A stretch of 64,000 bases of DNA. Origin: Actinosynnema sp042752395 (GTDB taxonomy: Bacteria; Actinomycetota; Actinomycetes; Mycobacteriales; Pseudonocardiaceae). The notes beneath the pieces are model-generated. The model was not told the DNA's origin. It saw only the letters and a program-made list of their open reading frames with translations, and did no database searches. The stretch covers positions 1 through 64,000 of the forward strand of contig NZ_JBHYXZ010000005.1 in assembly GCF_042752395.1 (NCBI RefSeq), in the 5' to 3' direction. Both the position numbers and the translations under genes were made by a program. This document shows, piece after piece, positions 18,055-26,470 of the stretch (positions are counted from its first letter, which is position 1; the number at the start of each line of letters is the position of its first letter).

Positions 18055-18816
18055 GTGCGGTGGCTCTCGGTGGCGGTGGTGCTCGTCCTGTCGGCGGCGT
18101 GCTCGACCCCTCCGAGCGGGTCAACGGGCACGCCGACGGGCGTGGAGGTGCTGGGCACGACGCCGCACGACCCGGGCGCGTTCACGCAGGGTTTGGAGCT
18201 GGTGGACGGCGTGCTCTACGAGGGCACGGGCCTGGCGGGGCAGTCGTCGCTGCGCCGGGTGGACCCGGCGACCGGCGAGGTGCGGCAGCGCGTCGACCTG
18301 CCCGCGCCCCTCTTCGGCGAGGGCATCACCGTGGTCGGCGACCGGATCTGGCAGCTCACCTGGCGTGACGGCGTGGCCATCGAGCGGGACCGCGACACGC
18401 TGGCGGAAGTGAGGCGGGTCACCTACCGGGGCGAGGGCTGGGGCCTGTGCCACGACGGCGACCGGCTGGTGATGAGCGACGGCAGCGACGAGCTGGCGTT
18501 CCGCGACCCCGGCTCGTTCGCCGAGACCGGGCGGGTCGCCGTCCGCCGCGACGGCGAGCCCGTCGAGCGCCTGAACGAGCTGGAGTGCGTGGCCGGGCAG
18601 GTCTGGGCGAACGTGTGGCAGACCGACGAGGTGGTGCGCATCGACCCGGCGACGGGCCGGGTCACCGCCACCGTGGACCTGAGCGGCCTGCGGCCCGCCG
18701 ACGTGCCCGCCACCGACGTGCTCAACGGCATCGCGGCCGTGCCGGGCACCGACGAGTTCCTCGTCACCGGCAAGAACTGGCCGACGATCTTCCGGGTCCG
18801 CTTCACGACCGGGTGA
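18055..18816 (+). CDS. Glutaminyl-peptide cyclotransferase lipoprotein (plant/bacterial-type)
   Basis: 253 residues from GTG 18055. Residues 1-19 are a lipoprotein signal ending in LSAAC, so the protein should be anchored outside the membrane. The mature part is a five-bladed propeller of the Glu_cyclase_2 type, with FTQGLELVDGVLYEGTGL (about 45), TWRDG, GEGWGLCHDGDRLVMSDGS, LNELECVAGQVWANVWQTD and LNGIAAVPG in family order. It converts N-terminal glutamine to pyroglutamate. Divergent from DUF3027; CACCCT (18042-18047) lies 7 bases before the start. Confidence 0.85.
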   Translation: MRWLSVAVVLVLSAACSTPPSGSTGTPTGVEVLGTTPHDPGAFTQGLELVDGVLYEGTGLAGQSSLRRVDPATGEVRQRVDLPAPLFGEGITVVGDRIWQLTWRDGVAIERDRDTLAEVRRVTYRGEGWGLCHDGDRLVMSDGSDELAFRDPGSFAETGRVAVRRDGEPVERLNELECVAGQVWANVWQTDEVVRIDPATGRVTATVDLSGLRPADVPATDVLNGIAAVPGTDEFLVTGKNWPTIFRVRFTTG

Positions 18817-18831
18817 CCTACGGTCGGGCAC

Positions 18832-19737
18832 GTGGACATCGACCTCGCCAACATCGCCCGCGCCGCCGAGACCGTCGACCCCGTCTTCCGCGGCACCCCG
18901 CAGTACGTGGACGAGCAGCTGTGCGCCGAGCTGGGCCGCCGGGTGCTGGTCAAGGTCGAGACCGTCAACCCGCTGCGCAGCTTCAAGGGCCGCGGCGCGG
19001 ACTTCCTGGGCGCGAGCCTGCCGCCCGGACGCCCGGTGGTGTGCGCGTCGGCGGGCAACTTCGGCCAGGCCGTCGCCTACGTGGGCCGCCGCCGCGGCTT
19101 CCCGGTCGAGGTGTTCGTCTCGCGGTCCGCCGTGCGCGACAAGGTGCGCCGGATGAAGGCCCTCGGCGCGTCCGTGGTGGAGGTGCCGGGCGACTTCACC
19201 GCCGCCAAGGACGCCGCCCGCGAGCACGCCCAGCGCGTCGGCGCGGTGTTCGTGGAGGACGGCCGGGACGTCGCCGTCGCGGAGGGGGCGGGGAGCATCG
19301 CGGTCGAACTGCTGCGCGCCGGCGTGCGGATCGACACGGCCGTGGTGCCGGTCGGCGACGGCGCGTTGATCACCGGCATGGCCCGGTGGCTGAAGGAGCA
19401 CTCGCCCGACACCCGCGTGGTCGGGGTGTGCGCCGAGGGCGCGCCCGCCGTGGCCCGCGCCTGGGCCGGCCGTCCGGTCGCCGACACGCCCGTGGACACG
19501 ATCGCCGACGGGATCGCCGTCCGGGTGCCGGTGCCCGCCGCGATCCCCCGGCTGCGGGCGCTCGTGGACGACATGGTCCTGGTGCCCGACGACGCCATCC
19601 GGGACGCGATGTCGCTGGCCCGGACCGCGCTCGGGCTCGTGCTCGAACCGGCGGGCGCGATCGGCCTGGCCGCGATCGCCGCGGCCGACGTGCCGGGCGA
19701 GACCATCGCCACCGTGCTCACCGGGGGCAATGTGTGA
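18832..19737 (+). CDS. PLP-dependent threonine/serine dehydratase-like enzyme
   Basis: 301 residues. Fold-type II PLP enzyme: the Schiff-base lysine is in SFKGRGA (Lys52), the substrate loop is SAGNFGQAVAY (about 80), a phosphate-binding glycine loop PVGDGALITG follows (about 179), and TGGNV at the end closes the family pattern. There is no regulatory ACT domain, and at 301 residues it is short compared with biosynthetic IlvA, so a catabolic or racemase-like role is possible. It begins 15 bases after the cyclase stop, with its own TACGGT hexamer 7 bases before the GTG. Confidence 0.78.
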   Translation: MDIDLANIARAAETVDPVFRGTPQYVDEQLCAELGRRVLVKVETVNPLRSFKGRGADFLGASLPPGRPVVCASAGNFGQAVAYVGRRRGFPVEVFVSRSAVRDKVRRMKALGASVVEVPGDFTAAKDAAREHAQRVGAVFVEDGRDVAVAEGAGSIAVELLRAGVRIDTAVVPVGDGALITGMARWLKEHSPDTRVVGVCAEGAPAVARAWAGRPVADTPVDTIADGIAVRVPVPAAIPRLRALVDDMVLVPDDAIRDAMSLARTALGLVLEPAGAIGLAAIAAADVPGETIATVLTGGNV

Positions 19738-19771
19738 GACAGCCCGCACCGGGTGAGGCAGGATTGGAGGC

Positions 19772-21286
19772 GTGACACCCCCTCGGCCGGAAGACCAGTC
19801 GCGGCGGTACCCGTGGGAGGACGACGAGTACAAGCCGCGCACCCGGCCGTACCCGACACCGGGACCCCCGCCGCCGCCCCGGGCGTCCGCCGGCTTCGCG
19901 CCGCCGCCCGACGACCAGCCGACCGCGCCGGCGCCGCCGAAGAAGCTGACCGTCACCCGCGTCGCGTGGTTCCGCACCCGGCAGCTCAGCGGCCAGGCGC
20001 TGGCCGCGTTCCGCAAGGCCGCGCACGCCGACGGGGCCAAGCAGTCCGGGCTGTCGTCGCTGACCTACGCGGTGATGCTGAACTACGCGGCCGACGCGGC
20101 GATGGCCGTCGCCCTGGCCAACACCCTGTTCTTCTCCGCCGCCGCCGGCGAGAGCCGCGGCAAGGTGGCGCTCTACCTGCTGATCACGGTCGCGCCGTTC
20201 GCGCTGGTCGCGCCCGTCATCGGCCCGGCCCTGGACCGGATCCAGCACGGCAGGCGGGCGACCCTGGCGGCGTCCTGCGTCGTCCGGGTGCTGCTGTCGG
20301 TCGTGATGGCGCTGAACTTCGACAACTGGGGCCTGTACCCGGCGGCGCTGGGCAGCATGGTGCTGTCCAAGTCGTTCATGGTGCTCAAGGCCGCCATCAC
20401 ACCCCGCGTGTTGCCGCGCGAGATCACGCTGTCCAAGACCAACGCCCGGATGACCGTGTTCGGCCTGGCGGCCGGCGGTGTGTTCGGCGCGGTCGCGGCC
20501 GGTTTCGCCAACCTCTTCGGCTCACCGGGCGCGCTGTGGTTCACCGCCGTGCTGTGCCTGGCCAACGCCTACTACTGCCTGCGCATCCCGTCGTGGGTCG
20601 AGGTGACCGAGGGCGAGGTGCCCGCGTCGCTGCGCGCCCGGCCGCAGAAGCCGAAGCGCCAGGCCCTCGGCCGGACCGTCGTGGTCGCGCTGTGGGGCAA
20701 CGGCTCCATCCGCATGCTGACCGGGTTCCTGATGCTGTTCGCCGCGTTCGTGGTGCGCGCCCAGACCGAGGGCGAGGCGTTCCTGCAGTTGCTGCTGCTC
20801 GGCGTCATCGCGGCGGCGGCCGGCATCGGCAGCTTCCTCGGCAACGCCGTGGGCGCGCGCATGCAGTTCGGCTCACCCGACCAGGTGGTCATCGGCTGCC
20901 TGGCGGCGGCGCTGGCGACCGTCGTCGTGGCCGCCGTCCTCCCGGGCCTGGCCACGGCCGCGATCGTGGGCCTGGTCGGCGCGACCGCGAGTTCGCTGGC
21001 CAAGGTGTCGCTGGACGCGGTGATCCAGAACGACGTGCCGGACGAGTCGCGCGCGTCCGCGTTCGGCCGGTCGGAGACGATCCTCCAGCTGGGCTGGGTG
21101 TTCGGCGGCGCGCTGGGCGTGCTGCTGCCGACGGAGTACTGGATCGGCTTCACCGTGCTGGCCGCGCTGCTCGCGATCGGCCTGGCGCAGACCGTCCAGA
21201 CCAGGCGCGGCACCACCCTGATCCCGGGCCTGGGCGGCGACCGCCCCCTCCGGGCCGCGCCCGTCGTGCCGAGGGCGGGCACGTAG
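19772..21286 (+). CDS. MFS transporter with proline-rich cytoplasmic N-terminus
   Basis: 504 residues from a GTG behind GGAGG. About 95 N-terminal residues are hydrophilic and proline-rich (including GPPPPPRASAGF); twelve hydrophobic segments follow. The loop after helix 2 reads GPALDRIQHGRRA, a recognisable MFS motif A. Corresponds to Rv0876c in size and order. It is followed 11 bases later by the DUF2771 lipoprotein gene, the same pair as in mycobacteria. Substrate unknown. Confidence 0.75.
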   Translation: MTPPRPEDQSRRYPWEDDEYKPRTRPYPTPGPPPPPRASAGFAPPPDDQPTAPAPPKKLTVTRVAWFRTRQLSGQALAAFRKAAHADGAKQSGLSSLTYAVMLNYAADAAMAVALANTLFFSAAAGESRGKVALYLLITVAPFALVAPVIGPALDRIQHGRRATLAASCVVRVLLSVVMALNFDNWGLYPAALGSMVLSKSFMVLKAAITPRVLPREITLSKTNARMTVFGLAAGGVFGAVAAGFANLFGSPGALWFTAVLCLANAYYCLRIPSWVEVTEGEVPASLRARPQKPKRQALGRTVVVALWGNGSIRMLTGFLMLFAAFVVRAQTEGEAFLQLLLLGVIAAAAGIGSFLGNAVGARMQFGSPDQVVIGCLAAALATVVVAAVLPGLATAAIVGLVGATASSLAKVSLDAVIQNDVPDESRASAFGRSETILQLGWVFGGALGVLLPTEYWIGFTVLAALLAIGLAQTVQTRRGTTLIPGLGGDRPLRAAPVVPRAGT

Positions 21287-21297
21287 GCTCGACTGCC

Positions 21298-21774
21298 GTG
21301 CGCCGAGTCCTCATCCCCCTCGCACTGCTGGTCCTGGCCGGTTGCGCGGCCCCGACCGACCCCGAGGTCACGTTCTACGCCGACGGCAGGACGATCACCG
21401 TCCGGCCGTCCCAGTACTGCGACCTGCAGTCGGAGAACTGCGAGGTGGACGCGGACGCGGTCGGCGTGCTGCGCGTGCGCCCGGGCAAGCCGGTGCAGAT
21501 CTCCGTGCCGGGCGACCTGGCCGAGAGCGCGTGGTCGGTCAAGTTCACCTACCGCAACGCCAAGGGCGAACCCCAGGAGCCACTGCGGAGCAAGCTCTTC
21601 ACGGAACGCGACCCGCGCCACGCCTACACCCTCGTGCTGCCGAACCCCGACGACCAACTGGAGAGCGTCGAGGTCCAGCAATACGGCGCCCGCATCGAAG
21701 CCGGAACCGCCGGCGCATTCGACTTCGTCGCCAGGGGCACCTGGGTCGTCTCCATCGACGACCGCCACAACTAA
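21298..21774 (+). CDS. DUF2771-type lipoprotein
   Basis: 158 residues. The signal peptide ends at the lipobox LAGC (about residues 13-16), so the protein is membrane-anchored on the outer face. The mature part is beta-rich with CDLQSENCEV, a probable disulfide. TAGGCT lies 8 bases before the GTG start. Last gene of the cyclase/dehydratase/MFS/DUF2771 run; the palindromic element follows 88 bases later. Corresponds to Rv0875c by order. Function unknown. Confidence 0.7.
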   Translation: MRRVLIPLALLVLAGCAAPTDPEVTFYADGRTITVRPSQYCDLQSENCEVDADAVGVLRVRPGKPVQISVPGDLAESAWSVKFTYRNAKGEPQEPLRSKLFTERDPRHAYTLVLPNPDDQLESVEVQQYGARIEAGTAGAFDFVARGTWVVSIDDRHN

Positions 21775-21862
21775 CCCCAGTCACCCCACCACAACCCGCC
21801 AGCCACCCACCCACCCACAACGAACCCACGCACCCACAACGGACCCGCAGCCACCCCACCGA

Positions 21863-21996
21863 GGCTCGATTTGACATGGGTTCGGGTGCCTTAGGCTGGA
21901 CGAAGCTGGCAGGCCCGGCGGGACGCTTTACCCCGCTGGGCCTGCCGGCTTTGGCCTGCCCCGGGTACCCGTAAGGGCCCCATGTCAAATCGAGCC
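21863..21996 (+). repeat. Palindromic repeat element, copy B (complete, 134 bp)
   Basis: The ends are perfect 18-base inverted repeats (GGCTCGATTTGACATGGG at 21863-21880 and its complement at 21979-21996). Inside, 21905-21922 pairs over 18 bases with 21932-21949 around a 9-base loop; 21961-21970 contributes to the self-complementary CGGGTACCCG. Copy A at 1-119 is 115/119 identical. Stem changes between copies are G-C to G-U only when the + strand is the RNA; on the other strand they would be A-C mismatches. No transposase and no obvious target duplication. Either a structured non-coding RNA, a terminator-like element or a MITE. Confidence 0.88.
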
Positions 21997-22018
21997 GGAC
22001 CGCACCACCAAGCCACCT

Positions 22019-22194
22019 GAGCGTTGAACTCACGGTCCTCGAACGTAGGACTCACGCGCCCCGAACGTAGGACTCACGCGCCCTCAACGTAGGACTCACG
22101 GGTCCCCAACGTTCGACACACGGGCCCTGAACGTTCGACACACGCGTTCCGGACGTAGGACACGCGTGACGCGAACGTAGGACACGCGCGGGTT
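22019..22194. repeat. 22-bp tandem array B (eight units, exact period)
   Basis: Units start at 22019, 22041, 22063, 22085, 22107, 22129, 22151 and 22173, all 22 bases long with no indels. Consensus GAACGTAGGACTCACGCGCCCC; units 5 and 6 carry the variant AACGTTCGACACACG. The array begins 22 bases after copy B of the palindrome and ends on the last base of the cold-shock gene. It is therefore downstream of both flanking convergent genes. No coding sense. Confidence 0.9.
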
Positions 22195-22580
22195 TACGGG
22201 TCCAGCTCCCGCGCCACCGCCCGCACCACCTCGGCGATCAGCTTCGTGTTCTTGCGGTCCGGGTACCGCCCCCGCCGCAGCTCGGGCTGCACCTTCAGCT
22301 CCAACAGCTTGATCATGTCCTCGATCAGGCCGTGCAGCTCCTCCGCGGGCCGCCGCCGGGCCTCCGCCACCGAGGGCGCGGGGTCGATCAGCCGGACCGA
22401 CAGCGCCTGCGGCCCGCGCCTGCCCTCGGCCATGCCGAACTCGATCCGCTGACCGGCCTTCAAGCCCTCGACACCCGGAGGCAGCGCGGATTTCCGCACG
22501 TAGACGTCTTCGCCGCCGTCCTGGGTGACGAAGCCGAAGCCCTTCTCCGAGTCGTACCACTTGACCTTGCCGGTCGGCAC
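22194..22580 (-). CDS. Cold-shock-domain protein with C-terminal extension
   Basis: 128 residues from GTG 22580 (VPTGKVKWYD), preferred to ATG 22592 because GAAGGA would touch that ATG directly. Residues 1-65 are a cold-shock domain with RNP1 KGFGFV and a variant RNP2 (DVYVRKSAL rather than VFVHYSAI). The extra ~60 residues form a charged helical tail (EELHGLIEDMIKLLELKV), absent from 67-residue CspA proteins and like mycobacterial CspB (Rv0871), which occupies the same place. Binds single-stranded RNA/DNA. A GC hairpin at about 22618-22642 lies in its leader. Confidence 0.85.
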   Translation of the reverse strand: MPTGKVKWYDSEKGFGFVTQDGGEDVYVRKSALPPGVEGLKAGQRIEFGMAEGRRGPQALSVRLIDPAPSVAEARRRPAEELHGLIEDMIKLLELKVQPELRRGRYPDRKNTKLIAEVVRAVARELDP

Positions 22581-22707
22581 CGTTCCCACCATTCCTTCAA
22601 GCGATCACACGACGAACGCGCCCCGGGCGTGCCCGAGGCGCGTCCCACCAGATTAGCCAGAACACCGCCGGCGGGGCACCTCCGATCGCGCGACTACCCT
22701 TCACCCC

Positions 22708-22899
22708 ATGTCGACCCCGAAGCTGATGCCCCTGGCAGTGGCGTTGTTCGCGCTCGGCGTGGTGGCCATCGTGGCGATGTTCGTCGCGGGCGAACGCGGT
22801 CTACCCGCCTGGGTGTTCGCCGCGGGCTGGCTGCTCGCGCCCGCCGGCCTCGCCCTGGGCGTGGTCGGCGTCGTCAGGGGCGCGCGGCCCCGGCGGTGA
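22708..22899 (+). CDS. Small two-helix membrane protein
   Basis: 63 residues from an ATG: two hydrophobic helices (about 8-27 and 33-56) separated by GERGLP and ending in a basic RGARPRR tail. Its last 26 bases overlap the convergent HAD gene. Divergent from the cold-shock gene, from which it is 127 bases away. Size and tail fit many actinobacterial membrane microproteins. Function unknown. Confidence 0.55.
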   Translation: MSTPKLMPLAVALFALGVVAIVAMFVAGERGLPAWVFAAGWLLAPAGLALGVVGVVRGARPRR

Positions 22900-23509
22900 G
22901 CCGGTCGGCGTTCGCCCGCAACCAGTCGGGGAACCCCGTCAGGTCCGGCAGCACCACGTCCGCGCCTTCCGCCGTCAGCTCTTCGGCGTCGCACGGGCCG
23001 CTCGTCACACCCACGGACACCGCGCCGGCCGCCTTCGCGCCGCGCACGTCGCCCACGTGGTCGCCGACGTACACCGCCGCGCCGTGCGCCTTCAACGCCT
23101 CCGCCTTGCCCGTCGACCACAGCTCGCCGAACAGGTGATCGACCTCCCAGTCGAACGCGGCCAGGTGCAACGCCGCGTTGGCCCGGTACTTGCCCGTCAC
23201 CACGATGGTCGTCCCGCCCAGCTCACGCACCACCGCAAGCGCTTGCGCCGCGCCCGGCAGGGCGACCGTGGCCGGGATGACGACCTCCGGGTACAGGGCG
23301 CGGAACCGGGCGACGAGGTCCGGGATCTCCGCCTCGGGCACGCCGAAGTCGCGGTAGATCATGTCCAGCGGCGGGCCGAGGTTCGCCGCGAAGCGCGCGC
23401 CGTCGAGGGGGTAGCCGCTCTCCGCCCCCACCGCGTCCATCACGGCCGCCATGCCCGGTCGCGGGTCGATCAACGTCATGTCCAGGTCGAATCCCACGGT
23501 CAACGGCAC
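22874..23509 (-). CDS. HAD-superfamily hydrolase (phosphoglycolate phosphatase-like)
   Basis: 211 residues from GTG 23509, with TAGGGT 7 bases upstream. Motif I is GFDLDMTLID, with nucleophile and acid/base aspartates; motif II is the threonine of IVVTGKY; motif III lysine is in STGKAEAL; motif IV is VGDHVGDVRGAKAAG. A helical cap of about 60 residues lies between motifs I and II (subclass I). Substrate unknown; a small phosphorylated metabolite is likely. Divergent from the TetR gene with only 36 bases between starts, so the regulator could act on it. Confidence 0.85.
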   Translation of the reverse strand: MPLTVGFDLDMTLIDPRPGMAAVMDAVGAESGYPLDGARFAANLGPPLDMIYRDFGVPEAEIPDLVARFRALYPEVVIPATVALPGAAQALAVVRELGGTTIVVTGKYRANAALHLAAFDWEVDHLFGELWSTGKAEALKAHGAAVYVGDHVGDVRGAKAAGAVSVGVTSGPCDAEELTAEGADVVLPDLTGFPDWLRANADRLTAGAARP

Positions 23510-23545
23510 GCTACGAACCCTAGGCGCTGTGCCAAGCTTTGCGCC

Positions 23546-24142
23546 GTGACGGAACTCACCCGGGACCTGCTCGACGCGGCGGCGGAGCTGATCGCGACCC
23601 ACGGTTCACGGGGCCTGCGCATGGCGGAGGTCGCCGGCCGGGTGGGCGTGAGCCGGCAGACCGTCTACAACGAGTTCGGCAACAAGGAACGGCTGGTGCA
23701 GGCCGTGGCGCTGCACAAGACGGCCGAGTTCGTGGACGGCGTCCGCGAGCGCCTGCTGGGCACGCCCGACCCGCTGGACGGGCTGCGGCGCGGCATCGCG
23801 TTCGCGTTCGACCTGGCCGCCCGCGACCCGCTGGCCAAGTCGGTCCTCGACGGCGCGAACGCCGAGGACATGCTGCCGCTGCTGACCACCCGCGGCAAAC
23901 CGGTGCTCAGCCTGGCCACGGCGGTGTTCGCCCAGCACGTCCGCCGGCACTGGCCCGGGCTGCCGGAGGCCCGCGTGCACCTGATCGCGGAGACGATCGT
24001 GCGGGTGGCGTTGAGCCACCTGCTGACCCCGGGCAACCGCCGGGTCGAGGCGGTGGTGCAGGTGACGGAGGCGTTACTCCACCACTGCACCACCCCCGCG
24101 ACGCAGCCACCGCCCCCGGCGCGGCCCGTCAGCCGGCCGTGA
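23546..24142 (+). CDS. TetR-family transcriptional regulator
   Basis: 198 residues. The N-terminal helix-turn-helix is LRMAEVAGRVGVSRQTVYNEFGNKERL (split: scaffold helix then recognition helix VSRQTVYNEFG, about residues 36-46). The C-terminal ligand domain is helical, with a proline-rich end. Starts at a GTG 36 bases from the divergent HAD gene. Its last 14 bases overlap the convergent oxidoreductase gene. Ligand and targets unknown. Confidence 0.85.
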   Translation: MTELTRDLLDAAAELIATHGSRGLRMAEVAGRVGVSRQTVYNEFGNKERLVQAVALHKTAEFVDGVRERLLGTPDPLDGLRRGIAFAFDLAARDPLAKSVLDGANAEDMLPLLTTRGKPVLSLATAVFAQHVRRHWPGLPEARVHLIAETIVRVALSHLLTPGNRRVEAVVQVTEALLHHCTTPATQPPPPARPVSRP

Positions 24143-25103
24143 CGTCCTCGTAGGTCAACCCGATCCGCTCCCCCGCCCGCGTCAGCGTCCGCAGGATCGC
24201 CAACGACTCGTCGGGCCGCATGGACGGGCTCTCCGTCTCCCCCGCCCGGACCCGGTTCACCACCTCGCGCAGCTGGGGCACGTACCCGGCCCCCTCCTGC
24301 TCGTGCCGGTGCTCGACCCCGTTCACCACGATCCGGCTCGGGTTGAACACCGCCTCGGGCACCTCGACCAGCCCCCGCGTGCCGTACACGACCGCACCCG
24401 ACTTCAACGGGCTGACCAGCGACGACCCCAGCAGCGCGTGCGCGCCGCCCGGGTAGCCCAGCAGCATCCCGATCTCCGCGTCCACGCCGTCGACCAGCCG
24501 GCCGTGCGCCTGCACCGTCTCCGGCTCGCCCAGCAGCAGGTGCACGAACGACACCGGGTAGATGCCGAGGTCGAACAGCGACCCGCCGCCCAGCGCCTTG
24601 TTCCACAGCCGGTGCGCCGGGTCGTGCTCCAGGGTGAAGCCGAAGTCCGCCCGCACGGACCGGACCTCGCCGATCTCCCCCGCCGCGATCAGCTCCGTCA
24701 TCCGCACCACGAGCGGGTTGAAGCGGGTCCAGATCGCCTCCATGAAGAAGAGGCCGCGCTCGCGCGCGAGGTCCACCACCTCTTGCAACTGCGCCAACGT
24801 CAGCGTGGCGGGCTTCTCGCACAGCACGTGCTTGCCCGCCGCCAACGCCGCGAGGGCGACCGCGTGGTGCTGGACGTGCGGCGTGGCGACGTAGACGACG
24901 TCCACGTCCGGGTCGGCCAGCAGGTCGGCGTAGTCGCCGTACGCGCGCGGGATGCCGTGCTTGGCCGCGAAGGACTCGGCCTTGGGCAGCGCGCGCGACG
25001 ACACCGCGAGCACCTCGACGTCGGGCAGCAGGCGGAGGTCGCCGGTCACGACGTCGGCGATGCCGCCCGTCGCCACGACACCCCAGCGGAGTTTGTTCGA
25101 CAC
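24129..25103 (-). CDS. Gfo/Idh/MocA-family NAD(P)-dependent oxidoreductase
   Basis: 324 residues. Rossmann start WGVVATGGIADVV, the conserved CEKPATL loop (Lys of the EKP motif, about residue 95) and the C-terminal alpha/beta domain with HRLWNKALGGGSLFDLGIYPV, which supplies the D-x-x-x-H-like catalytic region (here DLGIY, the usual His replaced by Tyr). The group oxidises or reduces sugars, inositols and related polyols. Start is a GTG; CAAGAT of the divergent YccF gene lies in the 32-base gap. Confidence 0.85.
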   Translation of the reverse strand: MSNKLRWGVVATGGIADVVTGDLRLLPDVEVLAVSSRALPKAESFAAKHGIPRAYGDYADLLADPDVDVVYVATPHVQHHAVALAALAAGKHVLCEKPATLTLAQLQEVVDLARERGLFFMEAIWTRFNPLVVRMTELIAAGEIGEVRSVRADFGFTLEHDPAHRLWNKALGGGSLFDLGIYPVSFVHLLLGEPETVQAHGRLVDGVDAEIGMLLGYPGGAHALLGSSLVSPLKSGAVVYGTRGLVEVPEAVFNPSRIVVNGVEHRHEQEGAGYVPQLREVVNRVRAGETESPSMRPDESLAILRTLTRAGERIGLTYEDVTAG

Positions 25104-25135
25104 GGGACGGGAGCTTAATCGGGCAAGATGGACCC

Positions 25136-25510
25136 GTGAGGCTCATCCTGAACCTGATCTGGCTGGTCCTGAGCGGCTTCTGGCTGGCCGTCGGGTACGC
25201 GGTCGCCGGCGTGATCTGCTGCGTGCTGATCATCACCATCCCGTGGGGGCTGGCGTCGTTCCGCATCGCGAACTACGCGCTGTGGCCGTTCGGGCGCACG
25301 GTCGTGGACCGGCCCGACGCGGGTGCGCCGTCGCTGCTGGGCAACATCGTGTGGATCGTCGTCGCGGGCATCTGGCTGGCCATCGGCCACGTGGTCACCG
25401 GCGTGCTGCTGTGCGTGACGATCATCGGCATCCCGCTGGGCGTGGCGAACTTCAAGCTGGTGCCGGTCTCGCTGATGCCGCTGGGCAAGGAGATCGTGCC
25501 CGCCCCGTGA
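25136..25510 (+). CDS. YccF-domain membrane protein
   Basis: 124 residues with two homologous halves, each containing an L-N-I/L-W-x-V/L-x-x-G-x-W-L-A opening and a T-I/V-x-G/W-I-P-x-G segment (TIPWGLASFRIANY at about 39, IGIPLGVANFKL at about 99). Four membrane helices. The internal duplication is standard for YccF proteins. CAAGAT at 25124-25129 lies 6 bases before the GTG. Matches Rv0870c by family and place. Function unknown. Confidence 0.85.
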   Translation: MRLILNLIWLVLSGFWLAVGYAVAGVICCVLIITIPWGLASFRIANYALWPFGRTVVDRPDAGAPSLLGNIVWIVVAGIWLAIGHVVTGVLLCVTIIGIPLGVANFKLVPVSLMPLGKEIVPAP

Positions 25511-25520
25511 CGCGGGTGAC

Positions 25521-26321
25521 CTAGTCGGGCCCGCCGTCGAGCCGGACGACCAGGCACGGCCCACCGCTGTAGAGGCCCGCGTCCACGGCCAGCACCCGGC
25601 CATCGGCGTACCGCAGCGGGCCGTCGACCTGCTCCGGCGGCACGCCGAGCTGGTCGGCGATGACGCTGTGCCCGTGCACGACCTCCCGGCCGCCGAGCAC
25701 GTCGAGCAGCTCGTCCGCCACCGCCGCGCCGTCCGGGCCGCGGAACGCGTACCGGGTGGTCATCTTCCGCCAGCACTCCCACCACTGGTCCAGGTCGTCG
25801 CCCCGGAGGACCTCCCGGACGGCCTCGTTGACCTCGTCGATCGTGTCGCCCCACTCCAGGTAGGCGAGGGTGTCGGAGTGCATCAGCAGGTGGCCGTCGA
25901 CCTCCACGAGCACCCGGCGGGTGGTGAGCCACTCGATGTGGACGTCGGTGAGCCGGTCCTGGTCGCTGCGCAGGCCGCCGTTGAGCAGCCAGCTGCGGGC
26001 GAAGCTGCGGGGCGTGGGCGCGCCGGGGACGTTGCGGTCGCCGAACCGGTGCATGCCCAGCAGCAGCACCTCGTGGTTGCCGATGAGGGCGTCGACCCGG
26101 CCGTCGCTCTGGTCGGCCAGGCGCATCACGAACTCGATGACCCCGATCCCGTCGGGGCCGCGGTCGACGAAGTCGCCGAGGAACCACAGCTCCGCGTCGC
26201 CGCCGCACCAGTCACCGTCGGCATCGACCAGGCCCGCGGCGTGCAGGGCGCGGGTCAGCTCGGCGAGGTGCCCATGCACGTCGCCGACCACGAAGAGCGG
26301 TCTGTCCACACCTGCGACCAT
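25521..26321 (-). CDS. Calcineurin-like metallophosphoesterase
   Basis: 266 residues with the full metallophosphoesterase motif set: GDVHGHL (about 13), GDFVDRGPDG (about 49), GNHEVLLL (about 80), a histidine near LMHSDTL (about 146) and VHGHSV (about 214). These bind two metals and cleave a phosphoester. The bis-(5'-nucleosyl)-tetraphosphatase and Ser/Thr phosphatase branches share this pattern; the substrate is open. Convergent with YccF, 10 bases apart. Confidence 0.88.
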   Translation of the reverse strand: MVAGVDRPLFVVGDVHGHLAELTRALHAAGLVDADGDWCGGDAELWFLGDFVDRGPDGIGVIEFVMRLADQSDGRVDALIGNHEVLLLGMHRFGDRNVPGAPTPRSFARSWLLNGGLRSDQDRLTDVHIEWLTTRRVLVEVDGHLLMHSDTLAYLEWGDTIDEVNEAVREVLRGDDLDQWWECWRKMTTRYAFRGPDGAAVADELLDVLGGREVVHGHSVIADQLGVPPEQVDGPLRYADGRVLAVDAGLYSGGPCLVVRLDGGPD

Positions 26322-26470
26322 AAGCGACGCGGGGACGCCGCGCGCACAAGTCGATCAGCGCCCGGCCGGGACGCTTCGGCCGCTCCTCCCCCGCGGGGGT
26401 GAGGAACCGGCGTCCGACCGGGCCGCGGGAGCCCGCCCGCGCCCCGGCGACCACGGCCCGGGGCGCTCAC

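Noticed and set aside
21863..21996. Insertion sequence or CRISPR array
   Set aside because: No transposase, and the 22-bp units are contiguous repeats without unique spacers, so neither label fits.
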